NCBI RefSeq assembly: GCF_011759375.1
Contig: NZ_JAARML010000002.1
Span: 1,302,001 to 1,366,000, forward strand
From: Paraflavitalea devenefica
GTDB taxonomy: Bacteria; Bacteroidota; Bacteroidia; Chitinophagales; Chitinophagaceae
Length of the DNA stretch: 64,000 nt
Reading direction: 5' to 3'
Below, one piece after another: positions 9,542-17,180 of the stretch. The notes beneath the pieces were generated by a model. It was not told where the DNA came from and ran no database searches. It saw only the letters and a program-made list of their open reading frames with translations. Both the position numbers and the translations under genes were made by a program. The stretch's first letter is position 1. The number at the start of each line of letters is the position of its first letter.

Positions 9542-9629
9542 AATCTACCTTTTAAATAGTATCGACTGTTACAATGACCCCAATAACAAATGGATATGGA
9601 CGGCACCCCTGATGGCCGTAGAAAGACAA

Positions 9630-10025
9630 TCAAATGCGGAAATTCTGAAATTGAATGAAGAGCGGAGTTGGATGCAATGGCGGGCTATGATCCCTGTATA
9701 ATTTTGGTGCAATGTTGCAAATGGGAGGCGTAAAATTAACAAGACTGGTTAGGGGCGGCAGTAGCAATTCTGGAGGAGTAAGATCGTAGCTAACCTGCGA
9801 ATACGGATGGGTATTATCTGATTTGGCAACAACAGAAATATCTTTACAGCAATTCTTACTCTCTTCTGTATGCTTTTTCATCCCACATTTGCCACATTCC
9901 TTATCAGCCTTGTGGTATAAGGAAAAACTGACCCATTCCCCCATGCAATAATGATGGTGAACGGTAACGCCCGTTACATAAATCAGGTAAAACTGTAACA
10001 ATATGATACAACTGATTTTCTTCAC
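9630..10025 (-). CDS. HYC_CC_PP family protein, second paralog
   Basis: The 131-residue protein has a signal peptide (ISCIILLQFYLIYVTGVTV), then HHHYCMGEWVSF, KECGKCGMKKH, SKNCCKDIS, a proline-rich PPELLLPPL segment, and an end at FQNFRI. The order and spacing match the paralog at 6716-7114, which also ends in FRI. The extra histidines (HHHYC) may alter metal preference. It lies 88 bp upstream of the outer-membrane protein gene. There is a 238-bp spacer before it in which I see no gene, so transcription may restart here. Confidence 0.78.
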   Translation of the reverse strand: MKKISCIILLQFYLIYVTGVTVHHHYCMGEWVSFSLYHKADKECGKCGMKKHTEESKNCCKDISVVAKSDNTHPYSQVSYDLTPPELLLPPLTSLVNFTPPICNIAPKLYRDHSPPLHPTPLFIQFQNFRI

Positions 10026-10263
10026 ATATACAAACTTCTGTGAGAATGATCATAAAAATTATACCACGGATGTAAAGAAAGGCCCTCTTTGGAGGCGAAT
10101 TGGGTAAATACCTACCAAAGGTAAGGCTGAGGGTAAGAAAACTAGCCGGGAAGGTAGCGGCTGATAGGGAAGTATGTTCTACAGTTGGAGCAAAGGATTT
10201 CTACATAATCCTTATTGGCAGCAGTCTTTTCCAACTGCTGCCGCACTACCAGGATGCAACCCT

Positions 10264-11472
10264 TCATAAAGACAGGCTTGCCACCTTAATTGTTTTCTGT
10301 TTATCATCCGTCCAGGCAAAAATTACATTATTTCCTGATTTTGTCATTTGAGGGAATCCACTGGATCTCGATTCAGACGATGACGCAATGGTTATTGAAA
10401 GCTCTTTTTTGCCGTCATTGTATACCCTGGCTGCTTTGATCATCGAACCTTCCATCCAACTGACCATGGCGCTTTTTTCGTCCAGCATAATAACATCTAC
10501 CCGGCCAATTCCATTTCCCTCATCAATACGGATGGGAGTACTAAAGTTAGCCCCCCCGTCCTTTGAGAAAACAATATTTACTTGCCCTTTTTTATCGGGT
10601 GCTGAAAACCACGCTACAGCAAGGTTATTCCCTTGAGCATCGACCTTGGGGCCGTTAACCGGACATCCGGCAATTTTCCAGTTGTCCGGAAATATTGATT
10701 GGGGTTTTGTCCATTGACCATTTACCATCCGGACAATCGAAATGTCCCTGATCTCCTCTTCCGACCGGTCGCGGTAAACTACAACCGGACCAATTGTTGT
10801 TATCGCTGCACTGGTCTGGCAACAATCGCAAACCCGGTTATCAAGTTCCCATTCACCGGATTTAATCCCTTGTTTATTAACTACTGCGGCTCGTATAGTC
10901 ATTGAGCCATGATGCCCTTCATGATGCCCGCTTTCACCTTCCATGGCAGCATTCCTTCCGTCGAGCCATGAAATGAAATAATTTTCCCCGTAAGGTAATA
11001 TTGAAACGAAGCCATGTTCTGCTTTCTTTCCATCATCATGAAGGACCTTTGGAGCATTCCATGAATTCCCTTTGTCAAATGAACTGATCAGCTTCACGTC
11101 GTATGCATAGGTGCTTTTTTCGCTTTTCTCTAAAATATGGGCTATCAGACTATCCCTTCCATCTGAAGCCAACATTGGATAATCCGCCCAATTGACAAAC
11201 CAATTATCTCCGGAAGCAATAACTATAGGTGCTGACCATTGGCCATTGTTCAATCTTGAAAATTTCAGCGAGCTCTTTTCTTTTCCTTTTTCAATCCATG
11301 ACAAATAAACAACTCCATTTTTGTCAGTGAATAAATAAGGTTCAGCGCTGAGTGAATCGGCTGGGGATACAAGGAGTTTTAAATGATCTTTCTCTGTGCT
11401 TATCTTTTGTTCGGAATTCTTGCATGAAACAACCAGGACAAGGAACATTAAAACGGATAGTAGTTTAATCAT
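10264..11472 (-). CDS. BNR/sialidase-like repeat lipoprotein with CDCC motif
   Basis: The 402-residue product (ATG at 11472, one base after the stop of the thioredoxin gene) has a lipobox (SVLMFLVLVVSC, then KNSEQ). It then has beta-propeller repeats with Asp-box-like elements such as SSFDKGNSWNAPKVL and FSKDGGANFSTPIRI. Inside the propeller are NRVCDCCQTSAAI and KIAGCPVNGPK, plus a GHHEGHHGSM loop. These Cys and His clusters are not part of ordinary sialidases, so an enzymatic sialidase role is unlikely. A metal- or redox-related envelope role beside the TlpA-like protein is the better guess. Confidence 0.7.
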   Translation of the reverse strand: MIKLLSVLMFLVLVVSCKNSEQKISTEKDHLKLLVSPADSLSAEPYLFTDKNGVVYLSWIEKGKEKSSLKFSRLNNGQWSAPIVIASGDNWFVNWADYPMLASDGRDSLIAHILEKSEKSTYAYDVKLISSFDKGNSWNAPKVLHDDGKKAEHGFVSILPYGENYFISWLDGRNAAMEGESGHHEGHHGSMTIRAAVVNKQGIKSGEWELDNRVCDCCQTSAAITTIGPVVVYRDRSEEEIRDISIVRMVNGQWTKPQSIFPDNWKIAGCPVNGPKVDAQGNNLAVAWFSAPDKKGQVNIVFSKDGGANFSTPIRIDEGNGIGRVDVIMLDEKSAMVSWMEGSMIKAARVYNDGKKELSITIASSSESRSSGFPQMTKSGNNVIFAWTDDKQKTIKVASLSL

Positions 11473-11473
11473 C

Positions 11474-11974
11474 TTATTTTGCAATTTTTAAGATCATATC
11501 AATGTTGGTACTGTCAACCCAATTTCTTGAACCCATTTCCGAGAAAACCAGGTTTCCTTCGCGGTCAAAAATCATGGTTGTTGGCAGCGCCTGAATATTC
11601 AAGGCTTCGCTGTTTTCGATCCTGGCATAATTAAATTTATAAGAATGGTCGTTCTTAAACTCTTTAATTTCTTCCACATTTTCACTGGAAGCCAGCAAAA
11701 ATATCACCTCCTCCTTTCGAAGGATATTTTGTGCCTTCTCTATAGAAGGCATTTCTGCCATGCAGGGCTTGCACCAGGTAGCCCAAAAGGTAATAAAAAT
11801 TGTTTTCCCACTGTATTTTTTCAGATCAATAGGCTGTTCGTTTAAATCTATTAACTTGATTTTGTTGATTTCCCGATCCTTCTGCGTGTAAGAAACAGGT
11901 TTATCTTTGTGGTCTCCATGGCAACCCAATATCCCCAATAATAATATATTACTGAATTTACGTATACTATTCAT
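11474..11974 (-). CDS. TlpA/ResA-family thioredoxin-like lipoprotein
   Basis: The 166-residue protein has a short lipoprotein signal (ILLLGILGC, then HGDHKDKP) and one thioredoxin fold with the redox centre FWATWCKPCMAEMPSIEKA. A cis-Pro-like ALPTTMIFDREG segment lies near residue 135. TlpA-like proteins reduce disulfides or metal-site cysteines in the periplasm. As first gene of the minus-strand metal run, with its stop one base from the next start, it is co-translated with the CDCC-motif propeller and may keep those cysteines reduced. The partnership is inference. Confidence 0.82.
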   Translation of the reverse strand: MNSIRKFSNILLLGILGCHGDHKDKPVSYTQKDREINKIKLIDLNEQPIDLKKYSGKTIFITFWATWCKPCMAEMPSIEKAQNILRKEEVIFLLASSENVEEIKEFKNDHSYKFNYARIENSEALNIQALPTTMIFDREGNLVFSEMGSRNWVDSTNIDMILKIAK

Positions 11975-12065
11975 TCACTTTTTTTGTTTGTTATCGGTAA
12001 AATTAGGGATAATGGAATTATGCTATCGGCATTCGCTCCCCGGCAAACAAACCTCACACTACTGA

Positions 12066-12085
12066 TAGTTGTTGAATAACAACTA
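12066..12085. promoter_or_regulatory. Perfect inverted repeat between divergent genes, candidate operator
   Basis: The arms TAGTTGTT and AACAACTA are perfectly complementary around GAAT. A further ACAACTA half-site follows at 12100-12106. The repeat lies about 40 bp upstream of the promoter at 12124-12154 and 92 bp upstream of the divergent metal-module start at 11974. It could therefore serve either direction. The binding protein is unknown; the XRE-pentapeptide product is one candidate. Confidence 0.45.
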
Positions 12086-12123
12086 CAAGTAGCGTAATTA
12101 CAACTAAGAGTGGTTGCTATTTT

Positions 12124-12154
12124 ATTGATTCTGAATTGAGTCTGAATATCTTTG
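12124..12154 (+). promoter_or_regulatory. Bacteroidota-type promoter of the XRE-pentapeptide gene
   Basis: ATTG at 12124-12127 is followed after 19 bp by TATCTTTG at 12147-12154. This matches the Bacteroidota -33 TTG and -7 TAnnTTTG elements with normal spacing. Transcription would begin about 20 bp before the ATG at 12182. That supports this ATG over the upstream non-ATG in-frame codon inside the -7 element. Confidence 0.65.
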
Positions 12155-12181
12155 CGGTGTCATAACAAAGACAAAGTACCT

Positions 12182-13081
12182 ATGTTAAATGCGAAGATGA
12201 TCGGCGATAAAATTGCCAAAGCACGAAAGAAAAAAAATATCTCTCAAGCCCAGCTTGCCCAGCGTCTATTCATTAGTTCTCAGGCGGTCGGAAAGTGGGA
12301 ACGCGGAGAATCAATGCCAGACATCACTACTTTTAACAGTCTCGCGGAAATGCTGGGTGTTGATCTTAACTATTTTTCAGAAAGCTTCCAATCTGAGGCC
12401 ACTGAGGCGGCATCCGTTGAGCCTTTGATTAAGCAGTCCGATGAATTGCCATCCGGAAAGCAGGAGAAAAAGCTAAACTGGGATATGTCGCGCGGAAACT
12501 GGGTGGACGCAGATTTTTCCGGGTTGAAAAATCTGCATGAAAAATTCAGTTCCTCCAATATGCAGCGCTGCAAGTTTATCGGTTCAGAATTGTCGGGACT
12601 TCTTCTAAAAAGCAATAATATTAATAGCTGTGACTTCTCCGGTTCCGACTTCAGTAGCAGCCACATTCAAAATTCAAATTTATCTACCAATCTATTTAAG
12701 GACTGTTCATTGAAAGAAACTGAATTTTCAGGAAGCTTTATCTATGGCTGCGATTTTACCGATGCCGATTTTACCGGAGTGGTGGCTAAATCTGGTGGCT
12801 TCGAGAAAAATACCATTGCCAATGCAGTATGGAATCGCACCTCTTTTAGTGCTATGTATATTGCCGATATCGTTTTCGAGGGTATAGTGGAGGACTGTTA
12901 TTTTGAAAACTGCGCCTTTAAAAAGGTGACATTCCAGCATGCAACACTTACAAACACGTTCTTTAAAGGCAAGAGTTTGAAAGGGATCCGGTTTATTGAC
13001 TGCCAGGCAGACCGGATGACTTACGAATTCCTGAAAAATGGGAAAGCGAACTTGAGTGGTATCACATTATTAACAACCTAA
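12182..13081 (+). CDS. XRE helix-turn-helix / pentapeptide-repeat fusion protein
   Basis: The 299-residue product starts with a Cro/C1-type HTH (residues about 5-60: IAKARKKKNISQAQLAQRLF, then WERGESMPDITTFNSLAEML). After an acidic linker it has about 160 residues of pentapeptide-like repeats (NINSCDFSGSDFSSSHIQNS, YGCDFTDADFTGVV), which fold as a right-handed quadrilateral helix. HTH-pentapeptide fusions occur in Bacteroidota but their function is not settled. Pentapeptide helices mimic DNA or bind proteins. It is probably a regulator. It stands alone between the copper-type and arsenic modules, with its own promoter and terminator. Confidence 0.82.
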   Translation: MLNAKMIGDKIAKARKKKNISQAQLAQRLFISSQAVGKWERGESMPDITTFNSLAEMLGVDLNYFSESFQSEATEAASVEPLIKQSDELPSGKQEKKLNWDMSRGNWVDADFSGLKNLHEKFSSSNMQRCKFIGSELSGLLLKSNNINSCDFSGSDFSSSHIQNSNLSTNLFKDCSLKETEFSGSFIYGCDFTDADFTGVVAKSGGFEKNTIANAVWNRTSFSAMYIADIVFEGIVEDCYFENCAFKKVTFQHATLTNTFFKGKSLKGIRFIDCQADRMTYEFLKNGKANLSGITLLTT

Positions 13082-13095
13082 GGAAATAATAATCA

Positions 13096-13123
13096 AAAAC
13101 TGCCGGGTAATACCGGCAGTTTT
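13096..13123 (+). terminator. Intrinsic terminator after the XRE-pentapeptide gene
   Basis: The arms AAACTGCCGG (13097-13106) and CCGGCAGTTT (13113-13122) pair around a six-base loop and end in a short T run. The A/T flanks make it usable in both directions. A closely similar hairpin, also followed by CACTT and a GTACTTGTGCC motif, lies at 29298-29387. Confidence 0.75.
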
Positions 13124-13200
13124 CACTTCGGACGCGTACTTGTGCCAGTCACCCTTCAAAACAACCGATTTACTCTTCCATTTTGACCATCCACTAAAAA

Positions 13201-13239
13201 TAAATTTGCCCATTTAATTATTCATCGTAATATTGCGAT
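13201..13239 (+). promoter_or_regulatory. arsR promoter (-7) and ArsR operator 1
   Basis: TAAATTTG at 13201-13208 fits the Bacteroidota -7 element; no well-spaced -33 TTG is visible (TTTG at 13182 is 15 bp away). Downstream, ATCGTAATATTGCGAT at 13224-13239 is an imperfect palindrome that directly abuts the arsR ATG. The same 16-bp sequence with two changes recurs at 13590-13605. Two copies flanking the regulator gene are best read as ArsR binding sites for autoregulation. Confidence 0.65.
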
Positions 13240-13569
13240 ATGGGTCTCACGAAATCAGAAATATTCACCGAGAAGCAGAACAGGCTGGCGCAAATGATGA
13301 AGGCACTGGCTCATCCGGCTCGTATTGCTATCATACAGCAATTGGTTAAGAAACAAGCCTGTGTTTGTGGCGACCTGGTAGAGGAGCTGGGCCTTGCGCA
13401 GGCCACCATTAGCCAGCATTTGAAGGAGTTAAAAACGGCTGGCCTGATAAAAGGCAATATTGAAGGCACCAGCGTATGCTATTGCATTGATTCCAAAGTG
13501 TGGAACCAGTACAGGACAGCTTTCGACGCCTTTTTTGTCACCTATGTAAACAAAGACGAATGCTGTTAG
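13240..13569 (+). CDS. arsR: ArsR-family metalloregulator
   Basis: The 109-residue winged-helix repressor has the HTH in DLVEELGLAQATISQHLKEL and a KKQACVCGDLV segment just before it. That CVC pair matches the Cys-x-Cys As(III)-binding site of the classical ArsR type, which releases DNA when arsenite binds. The protein ends in DECC, which could give extra ligands. It is first in a plus-strand operon with arsM, ACR3 and others. The operator copies before and after this gene suggest direct control of its own gene and of arsM onward. Confidence 0.9.
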   Translation: MGLTKSEIFTEKQNRLAQMMKALAHPARIAIIQQLVKKQACVCGDLVEELGLAQATISQHLKELKTAGLIKGNIEGTSVCYCIDSKVWNQYRTAFDAFFVTYVNKDECC

Positions 13570-13589
13570 CATTTTTTTTGACTCTATTA

Positions 13590-13605
13590 ATCGCAATATT
13601 GCAAT
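13590..13605 (+). promoter_or_regulatory. ArsR operator 2 in the arsR-arsM spacer
   Basis: ATCGCAATATTGCAAT matches operator 1 at 14 of 16 positions and is itself close to palindromic. It lies 20 bp before the arsM ATG. Its presence implies separate control of arsM and the downstream genes, or cooperative repression with the first site. Confidence 0.6.
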
Positions 13606-13625
13606 AATACAATAAATACAAAGCC

Positions 13626-14468
13626 ATGCAAACTACCGAACAACTAAAAGACCTGGTAAGGCAGAAATACGGTGAAATTGCCTTACAGGATAAAACAGAC
13701 AATGCCGCTTCCTGCTGCGGTTCCGGCTGCTGCTCCGTTGAGACTGCCAACATTATGACAGATGATTACAGCCAGTTGGAAGGCTACAACCCCGATGCCG
13801 ACCTGGGCCTGGGCTGCGGACTGCCCACCCAATTTGCAAAGATCAAAAAAGGGGATGTTGTTATTGACCTGGGTTCTGGCGCCGGTAACGATGCTTTTAT
13901 TGCCCGTGCTGAAACAGGAGAAACCGGAAAGGTCATCGGCATTGACTTTACCCCCGCCATGATTGAGAAAGCAAGACAGAATGCTGAGAAATTAGGTTAT
14001 CACAATGTGGAGTTCAGGCAGGGTGATATTGAACAAATGCCTGTCTCTGCCAACACAGCCGATGTCATTGTCAGCAACTGCGTCTTGAACCTTGTTCCCA
14101 ATAAAGACGGAGTGATCAAAGAAATCTATCGGGTATTAAAACCCGGCGCACACTTCAGTATTTCCGACATTGTGCTGGAAGGCATGTTACCTGCCAGCAT
14201 CCAGCAGGCTGCTGAAATGTATGCGGGCTGCGTATCCGGTGCTATTCAAAAACAGGTGTACCTGGAACTGATTGAACAAAACGGTTTTGAGAACATCATC
14301 ATCCAGAAAGAAAAGCCCATTCACATTCCCGATGATATATTATTAAATTATCTGTCCAAAGACCAGTTACAGGAATTCAGGAGTGGCAAAACCGGTATCT
14401 ATAGCATCACCGTATTTGCACAAAAACCAGTAGCCGCCAAAGCCTGCTGTGGTCCGGACTGCTGTTGA
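13626..14468 (+). CDS. arsM: Arsenite S-adenosylmethionine methyltransferase
   Basis: The 280-residue protein is a class I SAM methyltransferase: VIDLGSGAGNDAFIARAETG is motif I and VIGIDFTPAMIEKA is motif II. The three cysteines needed by ArsM enzymes are placed as expected, in LGLGCGLP, IVSNCVLNL and YAGCVSGA. N-terminal SCCGSGCCS and C-terminal KACCGPDCC add metal(loid)-binding clusters common in bacterial ArsM. It would convert arsenite to methylated arsenicals in the cytoplasm using SAM and thiols. It follows arsR by 56 bp, with an operator copy between them. Confidence 0.93.
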   Translation: MQTTEQLKDLVRQKYGEIALQDKTDNAASCCGSGCCSVETANIMTDDYSQLEGYNPDADLGLGCGLPTQFAKIKKGDVVIDLGSGAGNDAFIARAETGETGKVIGIDFTPAMIEKARQNAEKLGYHNVEFRQGDIEQMPVSANTADVIVSNCVLNLVPNKDGVIKEIYRVLKPGAHFSISDIVLEGMLPASIQQAAEMYAGCVSGAIQKQVYLELIEQNGFENIIIQKEKPIHIPDDILLNYLSKDQLQEFRSGKTGIYSITVFAQKPVAAKACCGPDCC

Positions 14469-14577
14469 CATAAACAGTCAGGGAACCGGTTTGAATAGGT
14501 CCGGTTCCCTGGCTGTATTTCGCTATATACCAAATGCTGTGTTAGGATTTCTTCCCTTAACGAAAAAGATAACCATC

Positions 14578-15663
14578 GTGAGCGCCAACAACTGTAATCC
14601 GGCCAATGAAAGAAAGAAATTGAGCTTCCTGGACCGGTATTTAACACTATGGATATTCCTGGCAATGGCGGCAGGAGTATCCATTGGCTACTTCATCCCT
14701 TCATCCGCCACCTTCATCAATTCATTTTCCACCGGCACTACCAACATTCCGCTCGCAATTGGCCTCATCCTCATGATGTACCCGCCCCTGGCAAAAGTCA
14801 GGTATGAAAAAATGGGCGAAGTCTTTAAGAACACAAAAATCTTAGGAGCATCCCTCTTCCTCAATTGGATCATCGGGCCAATCCTCATGTTCATACTGGC
14901 CATCATATTCTTAAAGGGTTACCCCGAATACATGATAGGCCTCATCCTCATCGGTCTTGCCCGTTGTCTCGCCATGGTCATCGTATGGAACGAACTGGCC
15001 GAAGGGAACCGCGAATATGCTGCCGGGCTGGTAGCCCTCAACAGCATCTTCCAGGTGCTCTTGTACAGTGTATATGCCTATGTATTCATCACCATCTTGC
15101 CGCCTTTATTTGGTATGAAAGGATTGGAAGTGCATGTCACCATCGGCCAGATTGCAGAAAGCGTAGCTATCTACCTCGGAATACCTTTTGTTGCCGGTAT
15201 CATTAGCCGCTACGTCTTGATCAGGCTAAAAGGAGAGACCTGGTTCCGCGAAAAATTCGTGCCCGTCATTTCACCTATTACACTCATTGCCCTGCTGTTT
15301 ACCATTGTGGTTATGTTCAGCCTGAAAGGTGAGCTGATTGTCCGGATCCCCTTGGATGTAATACGGATTGCCATTCCACTCGCTATTTACTTTGTGATCA
15401 TGTTCCTCGTCAGCTTTCTGTTGGGTAAATCCCTCGGAGCCGACTACTCCAAAAATGCATCCATTGCTTTCACCGCCGCAGGCAACAACTTTGAACTGGC
15501 AATAGCCGTCGCCATTGGCGTATTCGGCATCAACAGCGGCCAGGCATTTGCCGGCGTAATAGGGCCATTGGTTGAGGTCCCGGCACTGATCGCATTGGTA
15601 AATGTTGCCTTCTGGTTACGTAGAAGATATTATACCTTGTCCAATGATCCGCAAACAGTATAA
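14578..15663 (+). CDS. ACR3-family arsenite efflux permease
   Basis: This is a ten-helix arsenite/proton antiporter of the BART superfamily. Diagnostic segments are FLDRYLTLWIFLAMAAGVSI, the catalytic-cysteine motif GLARCLAMVIVWNELAEGN, and TAAGNNFELAIAVAIG with its conserved Glu. No ATG precedes the conserved start of the family, so I chose the GTG at 14578 (VSANNCNPANERKKLSFLDR). An earlier in-frame GTG at 14449 would overlap arsM by 20 bp and add a non-conserved extension. It would export As(III) and acts with arsM. Confidence 0.88.
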   Translation: MSANNCNPANERKKLSFLDRYLTLWIFLAMAAGVSIGYFIPSSATFINSFSTGTTNIPLAIGLILMMYPPLAKVRYEKMGEVFKNTKILGASLFLNWIIGPILMFILAIIFLKGYPEYMIGLILIGLARCLAMVIVWNELAEGNREYAAGLVALNSIFQVLLYSVYAYVFITILPPLFGMKGLEVHVTIGQIAESVAIYLGIPFVAGIISRYVLIRLKGETWFREKFVPVISPITLIALLFTIVVMFSLKGELIVRIPLDVIRIAIPLAIYFVIMFLVSFLLGKSLGADYSKNASIAFTAAGNNFELAIAVAIGVFGINSGQAFAGVIGPLVEVPALIALVNVAFWLRRRYYTLSNDPQTV

Positions 15664-15706
15664 AAGTGTCCTCTTTCCAACTAATAATTTTTGAAAACAA
15701 CTACAC

Positions 15707-16483
15707 ATGACCAGGATTGTACTTTTTTCAGACATCCACGCCAACCTGCCCGCATTGGAAGCATTTTTTAAGGAGATAGATAGCAGGCATTACGATAGCA
15801 TCTACTGTTTAGGCGATTTGGTAGGATATAATATCTGGCCCAATGAAGTCATCAACGAGATCAAAGCCCGTAAAATTCCCACCATTGCCGGCAATTATGA
15901 TTTCGGGATCGGCAGGGCCATTGATGATTGTGGTTGCGCCTATAAAACCGATGAAGAAAAAGCAAATGGCGCCGTCTCTATTTCCTTTACCAATGAGATC
16001 GTTAAGTCCGAAGAACGGGAATACCTGAGAACATTACCAGCTCACATCCGGGTGGAGTTTCAATTGAACAATGACAAACTGAACCTATTGCTGGTGCATG
16101 GAAGCCCGCGCAAGATTAATGAATACCTCTTTGAAGACCGCGAAGAAAAAAGCATGCTGCGGATCATGCAGGATGCCGATGCAGATATTATGTGCTTTGG
16201 CCATACACACAAGCCCTACCACCGGGTACTGAATTCAGGGACGGAAGATGCCCCGCATTACCGGCATGCCATCAACATCGGTTCAGTCGGTAAACCCAAA
16301 GATGGAGACAACAGGGGAGGCTACGTTATATTGACCATCAACGACAACAGCAGCATTCTGACAAAAGACACCGTCCAGGTAGAGTTTGTCAGGTTTAATT
16401 ACGATATAGAAAAAGCAGCCAAAGCAGTAGAAGATAGCAGGCTGCCCAACGCCTACGCCGAAAGTTTAAGAAAAGGAGTTTAA
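15707..16483 (+). CDS. Calcineurin-like metallophosphoesterase (YfcE-like)
   Basis: The 258-residue protein has all metallophosphoesterase motifs in order: LFSDIHANLPALEAF, CLGDLVGYNIWPNEV, AGNYDFGIG, LLVHGSPRKI, CFGHTHKPYHR and NIGSVGKPKDGD. These bind two divalent metals and hydrolyse phosphoesters. The physiological substrate is unknown. It starts 43 bp after the ACR3 gene and precedes the sigma-factor gene, so it belongs to the arsenic operon. One idea is removal of arsenate-damaged or phosphate-ester metabolites, but that is inference. Confidence 0.85.
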   Translation: MTRIVLFSDIHANLPALEAFFKEIDSRHYDSIYCLGDLVGYNIWPNEVINEIKARKIPTIAGNYDFGIGRAIDDCGCAYKTDEEKANGAVSISFTNEIVKSEEREYLRTLPAHIRVEFQLNNDKLNLLLVHGSPRKINEYLFEDREEKSMLRIMQDADADIMCFGHTHKPYHRVLNSGTEDAPHYRHAINIGSVGKPKDGDNRGGYVILTINDNSSILTKDTVQVEFVRFNYDIEKAAKAVEDSRLPNAYAESLRKGV

Positions 16484-16554
16484 TACATAGATGCATGGTG
16501 ATGATCCTGGGCTTTTACTTAGGCTGCCATATATAATTTATTAATTCAGTGAAC

Positions 16555-17115
16555 ATGGAAAATTTAGTCTTGACCATCCGGAATAACTTTGAAAAGGAGC
16601 TCCTGGACATGGTCTGCAGAAAAGTAAAACACCAGGATTATTGCCATGATATCATGCAGGAAGTGTATATAAAGATCATGGCCAATCTGCCTAAGATCGA
16701 ACAGGCCGATAACATGATCGCCTATTTATCCAGGCTTACCGGCAACACGGTCATTGATTACTACCGGAAGAATGGAAAAATAATGGTAGAGGAGGAGCCA
16801 GACCAGTTGGTGGCTGCTGAAACCACAGAAAAACCAGATACTTCTTTAAAATTGGCCGATTGTTGCCTGCGTCCGATGATTGATTCCCTGCCACCCATAT
16901 ACCGCGACGCACTGGTCATGGTAGAATTGGAGGGCCTGAAGCACAGGGAATTGGCGGAGAAAGCAGGCATTTCCCTGACCAATGCCAAAACAAGGGTACA
17001 ACGCGCCCGTGAAAAGCTCAAAGAGATCATATTGCAATGCTGTAACTATGAATTTGATACGTATGGAAACATTGTCTCCTGTTGTAAAAAAGATCAACCC
17101 GCTTTTCCCGAATAA
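16555..17115 (+). CDS. sigZ: SigZ-like ECF RNA polymerase sigma factor with Cys-rich tail
   Basis: This 186-residue sigma-70 factor has region 2 (HDIMQEVYIKIMANLPKI, LTGNTVIDYYRK) and region 4 (LPPIYRDALVMVELEGLKHR, GISLTNAKTRVQRAREKLK). The ATG at 16555 is preferred to a GTG six bases earlier. SigZ-type factors occur in arsenic or mercury clusters. No anti-sigma gene is next to it. The tail LQCCNYEFDTYGNIVSCCKK and a linker LADCC carry paired cysteines, reminiscent of CorE-type ECF factors whose Cys-rich ends sense metal directly. The target genes are unknown. Confidence 0.85.
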   Translation: MENLVLTIRNNFEKELLDMVCRKVKHQDYCHDIMQEVYIKIMANLPKIEQADNMIAYLSRLTGNTVIDYYRKNGKIMVEEEPDQLVAAETTEKPDTSLKLADCCLRPMIDSLPPIYRDALVMVELEGLKHRELAEKAGISLTNAKTRVQRAREKLKEIILQCCNYEFDTYGNIVSCCKKDQPAFPE

Positions 17116-17180
17116 ATAAATTGCTGGTAAAACCTGCGTCTTTTTTCAAAAACCTGCGTCGTCTGGTAAAAGACACTACC

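Noticed and set aside
10100..10351. Plus-strand open frame in and beyond the 10026-10263 spacer
   Set aside because: It overlaps the 3' end of the propeller lipoprotein gene, has no promoter-like sequence, and its product lacks any recognisable motif.
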